Assembly (NCBI GenBank): GCA_002371375.1
Contig: DFIB01000039.1
Location: forward strand, 1 to 21,964
Origin: Mageeibacillus sp. UBA3708
Lineage (GTDB): Bacteria > Bacillota > Clostridia > Saccharofermentanales > Saccharofermentanaceae
DNA length: 21,964 nt
Reading direction: 5' to 3'
A model generated the notes under the pieces. The model was not told where the DNA came from and did not search any database. It saw nothing but the letters and a program-made list of their open reading frames with translations. Numbering within the stretch: position 1 is the first letter of the stretch; every line of letters starts with the position of its first letter. Shown in pieces: positions 9,801 through 15,535 of this stretch. Position numbers and translations under genes: made by a program.

Positions 9801-11363
9801 GATTACGTGGCCTCAAATCATCGTGTAATTAAGAACTGGCTGAAAATTCCGGTAGGTATTTATGACATACCGTCCAATCAGGAACAGGGATGTCAGTATA
9901 TTGATCTCGACGGACAAGGCAATCTGGCCGTTTACGGTGCTCCCGGAACCGGAAAGACAACATTCCTGAAGACACTAATTACATCAATGTGTACTTGCTA
10001 TACGCCTCAGGAAGCAGTGTTCTATTGCATTGACTGCGGCGGATGGGGACTTAGTATCTTTGAAGGGATGCCTCACTGCGGGGGCATTGCGCTCGATTGT
10101 GAGGAAGAGAAAGTATCCAAGTTAAAGCTTCTTCTTGATGAAGAGATGACAAGACGTAAGAAGCTGTTTGTGGAGAACGGTGTGAGCACATTGCTGTCAT
10201 ACAGGCAGGAAGTGTCTGATGACCTGCCGGCTATTATATTGGTAATCGATAATATAGTATCTCTATTTGAACTTTATCAGGATACGATTGAGCCTTTCCT
10301 TGTAAAACTGGCAAGCCAGGGTTCGACATACGGTCTGTTCCTGGTGTACACATCACATAGCCAGAACGGCGTAAGGTATAAGGTTCTTCAAGCGATGAAA
10401 AACGCTGTTGCTTTCGAGATGAATGACAAGGGTGATCTAAGCATGGTCGTCGGACGTCCTGACGGGAATGCAGTACTGTCGTCACGGGGAAGAGCTCTTA
10501 TCAAGGGTGCACCGCCGGTAGAGTTCCAGACGGCTTTGTGCTGCGAAGGTGCTACGGAGAAGTTGCGAAATGATAACCTCAAGGAGTTGATCGCAACTTT
10601 GGACTCTGAATGGAAAGGTGAAAGGCCGGCCCCAATCCCTGTTATGCCGGGAACCGTGGAAGTGTCTTACATGGCTGAACGGTATTCCGAGATATCGTTA
10701 ATTCCTGTGGGCCTTGATATCAACACTACAGCGGTTGAGTATATTGATCTTACAAAGCATTATTGTTTCCTTGTCACGGGCAGCAGCTGCTGTGGTAAAA
10801 GCAAGATGCTTGAAGACATCTACAGAGTGATAACATCGAAGTTCGAGACGGAACTGTTTGTGTTTGATACTGATTCCGAAGCTTTGCACGGGCTCAAGGA
10901 TTCGGCTTCGGTATATGTCTCAGTCAATGATGAACCGGCTACAGATGCGGCAGTAGTACAATTGAAGGATATACTCAGTCAGAGGATGGCTGCGTCCAAG
11001 GAAGGCAAAGATATCGGTGATAAGGAACTGATCATCCTGATCGATGATATCAAGAAATTTGCCGATAACCTTAATGATGAATCGCTCAAGACAGCCGAGA
11101 GGTTTATGAGGCTTGCTGAAGGGCTGGGTGTAATGGCCTTTGCGGCCGGAAGGTCAGATGACGTCACAAAGTATTGTGATTATGAGGCTTTCACTTCCAC
11201 ATTCCTTAAGCACCAGAACGGTATATCCTTAAGCGGGACGCCGAATATGAACATGTTCTTTAAAGCAGATCTTAAGCCCGGTGAGGGAGGGACGGCATCC
11301 GCTGCGGGATGTGCGCATCTCTTCCGGGACGGGAAAATGACAACTGTTAAGTATATGAAGTGA
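6888..11363 (+). CDS. essC: EssC-type FtsK/SpoIIIE ATPase of type VII secretion, with N-terminal FHA domains
   Basis: A 1491-residue membrane-anchored motor, about the length of Firmicutes EssC. N-terminus: a first FHA-like fold at about 1-90 and a clear FHA domain at about 96-178 (VGRKTSDNDIVI, SDHHFVF, GSTNGIYLNG). A Gly/Ala/Met-rich hydrophobic stretch at about 243-275 is the probable membrane segment, followed by a charged helix. Three P-loop modules follow. D1 has Walker A G687-TSGSGKS with Lys693, DYKGGGM, Walker B ending Asp796-Glu797 and a LLLATQKPGG sensor. D2 has GAPGTGKT with Lys1023 but its Walker B ends Asp1121-Asn. D3 has an odd GSSCCGKS (Lys1304) and Asp1386-Asp. EssC drives export of WXG100/LXG-type proteins; D1 is the main catalytic unit and D3 binds substrates in studied systems. 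It is last in the operon, 10 bp after the kinase, so its FHA domains may read phosphothreonines made by these kinases. No WXG100, EssB or EsaA gene is in the window. Confidence 0.92.
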   Translation: MQIKSVLIDHKRLYSMALNEGDEISYGSHKKDTVQVAGFKPHQIRVDYRKKGILLDAKSAYNVFSNNVRTGEFIPLQRPDTFMYFAHVPDDSSETYKLPYNGVVKVGRKTSDNDIVIQLPFISDHHFVFKCNNGNIRIEDAGSTNGIYLNGQKIDKGLMKNGDILTILSVDFELVHGVITFKGTGKNVIIKEHAADSDNLIESEFPKVLSYHKSPRLQEVLPSEPIVLATPPSKAQKYEKTRSMGSVLAGTGAMAMAGMLSGVASPALLAARSASMISPITSFASNRKYNKVRKKQLEEYTRQRLEKYGDYIEDQRVKILDVAAEQERILNNENPKPETLIKDLLVLKRNLWERMPSDRDFLNVRMGMGYDDLCVPVTSRSQQPGFAMENDEVEDLIEQLIEETRIVDNVPMRLDMNNFSTVGMIGDRSKVLSLIRNLLVALTMEHSFEDVRIVCVYDKSEHEFWKYLKWLPHIWAPDGKGRMITMSKDTGNDLLSGLIDMIEQRIQDTREHASKDSSPVTPHYVFIFSSKAMVEKHMIMNYLFDMNPQMGITSLFLFDEIYELPPKCEYIVDLTQDPCAYERSKINERKYFSLDPEVSDDDFNSFVRRMSAVELEGFATQSPIPGSISFLEGYGVETVEDLNIGMRWQMSDPSESLAAPIGRLMGEKTFFLDIHERAHGPHGLAAGTSGSGKSELLQTWILSMACCYHPHDVNFVIVDYKGGGMADMLKPLPHVTGLITNISGDINRPIESLKSEILRRERIFARCGVSNIYKYQKLRSQGKATDILPHLIIVVDEFAELKKDQPDFIKNLISVSAVGRSLGVHLLLATQKPGGVVDESIKANSRFRLCLKVVDTNDSREMIKTPDAASISETGRAIIKVGENELYQTFQSFWSGAPYYGASEDKHLSNQIKLVDLAGQRIDVTERNTAVNADKDELTAIVEHIVKCTEAMGIEPVPGPWLDELPEVMSLDYVASNHRVIKNWLKIPVGIYDIPSNQEQGCQYIDLDGQGNLAVYGAPGTGKTTFLKTLITSMCTCYTPQEAVFYCIDCGGWGLSIFEGMPHCGGIALDCEEEKVSKLKLLLDEEMTRRKKLFVENGVSTLLSYRQEVSDDLPAIILVIDNIVSLFELYQDTIEPFLVKLASQGSTYGLFLVYTSHSQNGVRYKVLQAMKNAVAFEMNDKGDLSMVVGRPDGNAVLSSRGRALIKGAPPVEFQTALCCEGATEKLRNDNLKELIATLDSEWKGERPAPIPVMPGTVEVSYMAERYSEISLIPVGLDINTTAVEYIDLTKHYCFLVTGSSCCGKSKMLEDIYRVITSKFETELFVFDTDSEALHGLKDSASVYVSVNDEPATDAAVVQLKDILSQRMAASKEGKDIGDKELIILIDDIKKFADNLNDESLKTAERFMRLAEGLGVMAFAAGRSDDVTKYCDYEAFTSTFLKHQNGISLSGTPNMNMFFKADLKPGEGGTASAAGCAHLFRDGKMTTVKYMK

Positions 11364-11369
11364 CCTTCC

Positions 11370-11538
11370 CACAAAGTTACTGCGTACGCAGCAAACATGT
11401 TCCGGTAAAGCTGGATTCGTTCACAAAGTTACTGCGTACGCAGCAAACATGTTCCGGTAAAGCTGGATTCGTTCACAAAGTTACTGCGTACGCAGCAAAC
11501 ATGTTCCGGTAAAGTCGATTTCGTTCACAAAGTTACTG
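11370..11538. repeat. 52-bp tandem repeat, 3.25 copies
   Basis: Three back-to-back units of exactly 52 bp (11370-11421, 11422-11473, 11474-11525) plus the first 13 bp of a fourth, starting 7 bp after the essC stop. Units 1 and 2 are identical; unit 3 differs only near its end (AAAGTCGATTTC in place of AAAGCTGGATTC). Each unit holds a perfect 12-bp palindrome, CTGCGTACGCAG (11380, 11432, 11484), and a smaller one, AACATGTT. 52 is not a multiple of three and no frame is kept, so it is not a coding repeat. There are no spacers between copies, so it is not a CRISPR array. The function is unknown. Confidence 0.95.
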
Positions 11539-11541
11539 TGT

Positions 11542-11590
11542 GTATCTACATTTCGCCAAAAAGAACATACCGGCGCAGGAATGTAGATAC
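11542..11590. repeat. long inverted repeat / hairpin
   Basis: An 11-bp perfect inverted repeat, GTATCTACATT (11542-11552) with AATGTAGATAC (11580-11590), encloses a second pair CGCC (11554-11557) / GGCG (11572-11575). It directly follows the partial fourth copy of the 52-bp repeat. No T-run follows on either strand, so it is a poor intrinsic terminator; it could still protect the 3' end of the essC transcript or be a relic of a small mobile element. Confidence 0.7.
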
Positions 11591-11690
11591 AATGACGGAA
11601 ACGCTTATGCCTATACTCAAAGTCCTTGTCCCGGATAATCTGATACTGCAGATATCAAACACCATTTCCCGCAGATTCCGCGAAGAACAA

Positions 11691-11719
11691 CAAAAATGGT
11701 GCCTCATTTCTGAGACACC
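11691..11719 (-). terminator. intrinsic terminator of ddh
   Basis: On the minus strand a hairpin (GGTG.CTCA stem with TTTC-complement loop, 11698-11719, one mismatch) is followed by ATTTTTG (complement of 11691-11697). It lies 27 bp past the ddh stop and has the stem plus T-run of a rho-independent terminator. No equally good terminator is visible for essC on the plus strand. Confidence 0.72.
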
Positions 11720-11745
11720 ACTAATTAACAAGTCTGTTCAATATC

Positions 11746-12732
11746 TTACAGCAGATGAGCTCTCATGTCGTAATCTGACAGAGGTGACAAAAGTGCGGGA
11801 GCGATATCAAATACTGTCTTGCAGCCGTATTCGCCCTTGGCGTTCAGGCGGCTGATGGCTCTTGCGTAAGCGACGAGGACGCTGCCGGTGAACTCCGGGT
11901 TGGAATCGAGCTTAAGGCTGTATTCGATGATGTGTCTGTTGTCCTTGTCGAAGCCCGTTACACCTGTTCTGAATACGAATCCGCCGTGGTTCATGCCGGC
12001 ATGATCGCGGTTAAAGATCTCTTCGGTGATGAAGTGTACTGTCGTATCGTAATCAGCGAAGTAGTTGGGCATTGTCTTGATGGCATTCTCGATATATGCA
12101 AGATCTGCATCTTCCTCGGGAACTACATAACATACTCTTGTGTGCTTCTGTCTGGTAGTGAGGTCGGGACCCTTGCCGGACCTGACTGCCTCGAGTGCGC
12201 TTTCTACAGGGATCGTGTACTGCTTTCCGTTCTTGACGCCGGGGATCCTTCTGATAGCATCGGAATGACCCTGTGATACACCCTTGCCCCAGAAAGTATA
12301 ATCCTTGCCGTCGGGAAGGATGCAGTTGGCGTAAAGTCTCTGGATGGAGAACATTCCGGGATCCCAGCCGGCGGAGATGAGCGAAGTTGTGTTGTTGGCT
12401 TTGCATGACTCATCAACGGCCTCATAATGCTTGGGAATGTTAGCGTGTGTATCGAAGCTGTCGATACAGTTGAATGTCTTGGAGTAGAGAGGAGTCATCT
12501 CGGGAAGATCTGTTGCCGAGCCGCCGCAGATGATGAGAACATCCAGTTTGCCCTTGAAGTCCATGATGGAGTCAACACTGTAGACGTTGACGCCCTCGGT
12601 CTTTGTCTTGACGGATGCCGGATCACGTCTCGTGAAGACTGCGCACAGTTTTGTGTCAGGGTTCTGCCTGATCGCTGCTTCGACTCCCTTTGCAAGATTA
12701 CCATAGCCTAAGATACCAATTTTTATAGTCAT
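11746..12732 (-). CDS. ddh: meso-diaminopimelate D-dehydrogenase
   Basis: NADPH-dependent enzyme (EC 1.4.1.16) that converts L-tetrahydrodipicolinate, ammonia and NADPH directly to meso-diaminopimelate, the one-step route to lysine and the peptidoglycan cross-linking residue. The 328 residues match the usual length. The N-terminus has a Rossmann motif, IGILGYGNLAKG, and the protein carries family-typical segments CGGSATDLPE, IDSFDTHANIP, SAGWDPGMFS and FWGKGVSQGHSDAIRRI. DapB, the alternative short-chain relative, is shorter and lacks these. The start is fixed by GAGGAGG (complement of 12740-12746) seven bases before the ATG. It is transcribed alone, against the surrounding genes, with its own promoter and terminator. 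It is cytosolic. Identification is secure from motif content; activity is not shown. Confidence 0.95.
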   Translation of the reverse strand: MTIKIGILGYGNLAKGVEAAIRQNPDTKLCAVFTRRDPASVKTKTEGVNVYSVDSIMDFKGKLDVLIICGGSATDLPEMTPLYSKTFNCIDSFDTHANIPKHYEAVDESCKANNTTSLISAGWDPGMFSIQRLYANCILPDGKDYTFWGKGVSQGHSDAIRRIPGVKNGKQYTIPVESALEAVRSGKGPDLTTRQKHTRVCYVVPEEDADLAYIENAIKTMPNYFADYDTTVHFITEEIFNRDHAGMNHGGFVFRTGVTGFDKDNRHIIEYSLKLDSNPEFTGSVLVAYARAISRLNAKGEYGCKTVFDIAPALLSPLSDYDMRAHLL

Positions 12733-12770
12733 AAAACGGCCTCCTCATAAATGTCAAAATAAACATTCAG

Positions 12771-12799
12771 ATTATATACAATTTCTTTAGTGTGGTAAA
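12771..12799 (-). promoter_or_regulatory. sigma-70-type promoter of ddh
   Basis: Minus strand: -35 TTTACC (complement of 12794-12799), 17-bp spacer, -10 TATAAT (complement of 12771-12776). It lies 39 bp before the ddh start, in the divergent gap shared with bioY. Confidence 0.6.
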
Positions 12800-12810
12800 C
12801 AAAAAATAGC

Positions 12811-12838
12811 TTGCTTTTTATATACATATAACTATAAT
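12811..12838 (+). promoter_or_regulatory. sigma-70-type promoter of bioY
   Basis: -35 TTGCTT (12811-12816), 16-bp spacer, perfect -10 TATAAT (12833-12838). Transcription would begin near 12845, inside the candidate BirA operator and about 30 bp before the bioY ATG. Confidence 0.62.
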
Positions 12839-12841
12839 CTG

Positions 12842-12873
12842 ATTGTTAAGCAATTCTGAAAGAGGTTTACAAT
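12842..12873 (+). promoter_or_regulatory. candidate BirA (biotin repressor) operator
   Basis: Inverted repeat ATTGTTAAGC (12842-12851) and GGTTTACAAT (12864-12873), 8 of 10 positions symmetric, ends flush with the bioY ATG and covers the predicted transcription start and the Shine-Dalgarno. The half-sites resemble the known BirA site (TTGTTAACC or TTGTAAACC with its inverse). The spacer here is 12 bp, shorter than the usual 14-16 as I recall, which lowers certainty. Confidence 0.55.
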
Positions 12874-13437
12874 ATGGGTAAAAGAACATATGATATGGTT
12901 TTGTCTGCTATTGGGGCGACGTTGATAGTTATTGGGTCCATGATATCGGTCAATGCATTTGCCGTTCCGTTCACGCTCCAGACAATGGCCATCTTCATTG
13001 TGCTCATGAGCATAGGCGGGAAGAGGGGGAGCATATCCATTTTGGTCTATCTGCTCCTTGGAGCCGTGGGAATTCCTGTTTTCGCCGGGTTCAAAGGCGG
13101 ACCTGCCGTACTGATGGGACCTACGGGCGGATTTCTCATCGGATTCATATTTGTGGGACTCCTCTGGTGGCTTCTTGCTGACAGGTTCATTTCCAAAACC
13201 GGCTCGAAAGCATGGCTCAGGATCGTCCTCAGGATTGTCATGGCTGTCTTCTGCGAGGTGGCGATGTATGCCTTTGGCGTTGTCTGGTTCATGACGGTCT
13301 ATGCGTCTCAGACAGGCCCCGTAGGTTTATCCTCGGCGCTTACAATGTGCGTTTTTCCGTTCATTATCCCTGACATCGTCAAGATAGCAGTTGCCGCCTC
13401 TGCAAGTGAGGCATGTGCCAAAGTCGTCAAAGACTGA
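12874..13437 (+). CDS. bioY: BioY biotin transporter, substrate-binding (S) component
   Basis: A 187-residue integral membrane protein of the BioY family, the biotin-binding S component of an ECF-type uptake system. About six hydrophobic helices are visible. The N-terminal region has the family's signature: SMISVNAFAVPFTLQTMAIF, then VYLLLGAVGIPVFAGFKGG and GPTGGFLIGF. Length is normal for BioY. No EcfA/EcfT genes are adjacent, as is common when S components share a module encoded elsewhere; BioY may also work alone. Regulation by the biotin repressor BirA is suggested by the operator-like palindrome overlapping its ribosome binding site (AGAGG at 12861-12865). Confidence is high for the family; biotin specificity is supported by sequence type and candidate operator. 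Confidence 0.92.
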   Translation: MGKRTYDMVLSAIGATLIVIGSMISVNAFAVPFTLQTMAIFIVLMSIGGKRGSISILVYLLLGAVGIPVFAGFKGGPAVLMGPTGGFLIGFIFVGLLWWLLADRFISKTGSKAWLRIVLRIVMAVFCEVAMYAFGVVWFMTVYASQTGPVGLSSALTMCVFPFIIPDIVKIAVAASASEACAKVVKD

Positions 13438-13484
13438 TAATATTCGTCTTTCTTCTGATATAATAATAGGTCAGGGAGGACTTG

Positions 13485-15500
13485 ATGGACTTATCATTTA
13501 TCAGAAGAGCGTTCAGATTCGAACTCAAAGACATAATAAGGATCGCAGCAGCTTCTGTGATCGCGGTCGTTGAGTTTATACTCCTTTGTACCAGGTATCC
13601 CGAGGCTTGTGCGGGCATCGTGATGTTCCTTATCCTCATAATCCCGACATTCAAGGTATCCGGCAGGTTCAGATTTGTATGCGACCTGATATTCCCGTTC
13701 TACTGCGGGCTGTTTATCATGTATTATTTCCAGCTCGGGTGTCTGTACGGACATCCGATGACCGAGGCGCTCTCGTCGTTCTGGGGTTATCTGCTGATAC
13801 AGAACAGGGTGTTCTATGAGATCATTTTTGTTTATGTGGTCTACTTCGTGTTCAGACTCCTGATGATGTCGCCAAAGGTGGCGATGATAGCGACGCCGGT
13901 GCCTTTTTTGCTGATCGCGCTTATTAATTACTACGTGTTCCAGTTCAGGGGACATGAACTCGTATTCCTGGATTTCTTCTCTGTTGGCACAGCTGCAAAT
14001 GTCATGGGCAGCTACAGCTATCCGCTGTTCGTCCCGATCGTGTTCATGGTGTTGCCGTATGTGCTGTTCATCATGCCTTTCATTAATATGGAGATGGAGA
14101 AGAGCAAGGTTCACGCGGCGGTAAGGGAAGCCGTATTTGCGGCTGTGTCAGCGCTTTGCGTATTCCTGAGCATGCTGTCTGCCAAGTCTTGGTTTGCTGA
14201 CGGTAACCATATCTTCAGGGAGTGGGGGGACATGATGTCCGTCGCCAACGGCTATTACATGTCATTTGTACAGTCTATTAAGGCGGTGATAATAACTCCT
14301 CCTGACGGATATTCTGCCGATGCGCTGAACAATTATCTTAATGAACAGGGCTACGGTAAAGTTGTGCCTCTGGCATCATCAGGAGATACGGCTAATATCA
14401 TTGTCATAATGAACGAATCGTATTCGGATCTGAGTATTTATGAGGATATCACAGGCAAGACAAAGAACCCGGATCCTTACTGGGACAGCCTTAAGGAGAA
14501 TACCATTCACGGTTATGCGATGTCATCGGTATTCGGCGGCAATACCGCTAACTCCGAGTTCGAATTCCTGACGGGACTGTCAATGGCAAATCTTCCTACA
14601 GGTTCGATCGCGTATCACTCATATATCAAGGATAATATGTATTCGGCCGTTCGAGCGCTCAATGACTCCGGGTATGATTCCCTGGTAATGCACCCGTATT
14701 TCAAGGACGGCTGGAACAGGCTGGAGGTGTACCCGAGGCTCGGGTTCAGGAAGATGATGTTCATCGATGATTTCAAGTTCACCAACGATGATCTCATTTG
14801 CGGCAAAGTGACTGACAGATGCGCGTATGAGAATATGTTGAGCATCCTTGATGAACATGACAAGTCAAGTGATACCAAGACTTTTACATATATGATTACC
14901 ATTCAGAACCACGGCGGATATTATTTCGACGATTATGAGCCTGATACGTATTCAACGGTGTTTGACGAGTACAATAACAAGTGCTACAACACGTTTATGA
15001 CATTAACGAATGAGAGTGACAAGGCGCTTGAGATGCTTCTTACCGAGCTGAAGAAGAAGGATGAGAAGTATGTTGTGCTCGTCTTCGGCGATCATCAGCC
15101 CGAGCTGGCGCTGACGGATGCATCAGACTTCATGGCCGGCGGCAGGGCCTGGGTCGTGCCTTATATAATCTGGACTAACTTTGACATGACCGAAGAGCAG
15201 ATGAACGGCCTTAAGCCCAAGGGAGGCGTGACGAGCTTTAACTACCTGGCAGGCGACGTAATGAGGGCTGCGGGCTTTGAGCTTAATTCATATTTCGCCT
15301 CGATCGAGAGTGTCCGTGAGGAGCTCCCCTCGATCAGCAGTTCCGGTTACTACCTGAAGGACGGGAGCGCGAGAAGCAGGGAATCCGGGCTCCCGGACGG
15401 TGTGGCAGGCGACAGGATGAGGTATTATATGTACCTTCAGTACAATATATTGTTTGATGATAACAACAGTTCACTATTTACAAATTATGTGTATAATTAA
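13485..15500 (+). CDS. LTA-synthase-like membrane sulfatase-fold enzyme (first copy)
   Basis: A 671-residue membrane enzyme of the LtaS / MdoB-like phosphoglycerol transferase superfamily. Residues about 10-235 hold six to seven hydrophobic helices; the rest is the outer alkaline-phosphatase/sulfatase-fold domain. Landmarks: Glu311 in IVIMNESY (metal), Thr354 in GGNTANSEF (the nucleophile position of LtaS), FIDDF, IQNHGGY and Asp536-His537 in FGDHQP (metal). LtaS transfers glycerol-phosphate from phosphatidylglycerol to teichoic acid; this group may instead modify other envelope glycans. I used ATG 13485, five bases after GGGAGG, rather than TTG 13482, which is too close to the ribosome binding site. 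A TATAAT at 13459-13464 has no good -35. The next gene is a paralogue 35 bp away. The exact acceptor is unknown. Confidence 0.88.
   Translation: MDLSFIRRAFRFELKDIIRIAAASVIAVVEFILLCTRYPEACAGIVMFLILIIPTFKVSGRFRFVCDLIFPFYCGLFIMYYFQLGCLYGHPMTEALSSFWGYLLIQNRVFYEIIFVYVVYFVFRLLMMSPKVAMIATPVPFLLIALINYYVFQFRGHELVFLDFFSVGTAANVMGSYSYPLFVPIVFMVLPYVLFIMPFINMEMEKSKVHAAVREAVFAAVSALCVFLSMLSAKSWFADGNHIFREWGDMMSVANGYYMSFVQSIKAVIITPPDGYSADALNNYLNEQGYGKVVPLASSGDTANIIVIMNESYSDLSIYEDITGKTKNPDPYWDSLKENTIHGYAMSSVFGGNTANSEFEFLTGLSMANLPTGSIAYHSYIKDNMYSAVRALNDSGYDSLVMHPYFKDGWNRLEVYPRLGFRKMMFIDDFKFTNDDLICGKVTDRCAYENMLSILDEHDKSSDTKTFTYMITIQNHGGYYFDDYEPDTYSTVFDEYNNKCYNTFMTLTNESDKALEMLLTELKKKDEKYVVLVFGDHQPELALTDASDFMAGGRAWVVPYIIWTNFDMTEEQMNGLKPKGGVTSFNYLAGDVMRAAGFELNSYFASIESVREELPSISSSGYYLKDGSARSRESGLPDGVAGDRMRYYMYLQYNILFDDNNSSLFTNYVYN
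15470..15497 (+). promoter_or_regulatory. possible internal promoter before second LTA-synthase-like gene
   Basis: -35 TTCACT (15470-15475), 16-bp spacer, perfect -10 TATAAT (15492-15497), overlapping the end of the upstream gene. It would allow separate expression of the second copy, whose ribosome binding site GAGGTG is at 15525-15530. Confidence 0.38.
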
Positions 15501-15535
15501 CACGTATTTTGGAAAACTATAATTGAGGTGTATAT

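Noticed and set aside
11370..11538. CRISPR array
   Set aside because: The units are contiguous 52-bp copies with no variable spacers and no cas genes nearby.
11538..11855. 105-residue open frame on the plus strand
   Set aside because: It begins in the repeat debris, runs across the hairpin and terminator, overlaps the 3' end of ddh on the other strand and shows no family motif or ribosome binding site.
13429..13460. Terminator between bioY and the LTA-synthase-like gene (AAAGAC/GTCTTT)
   Set aside because: Only a 6-bp A/T-rich stem with a long loop and no clean T-run; too weak to call.
13494..14114. 206-residue His/Glu-rich open frame on the minus strand
   Set aside because: It is antisense to the well-supported LTA-synthase-like gene and its odd composition follows from that gene's membrane codons.
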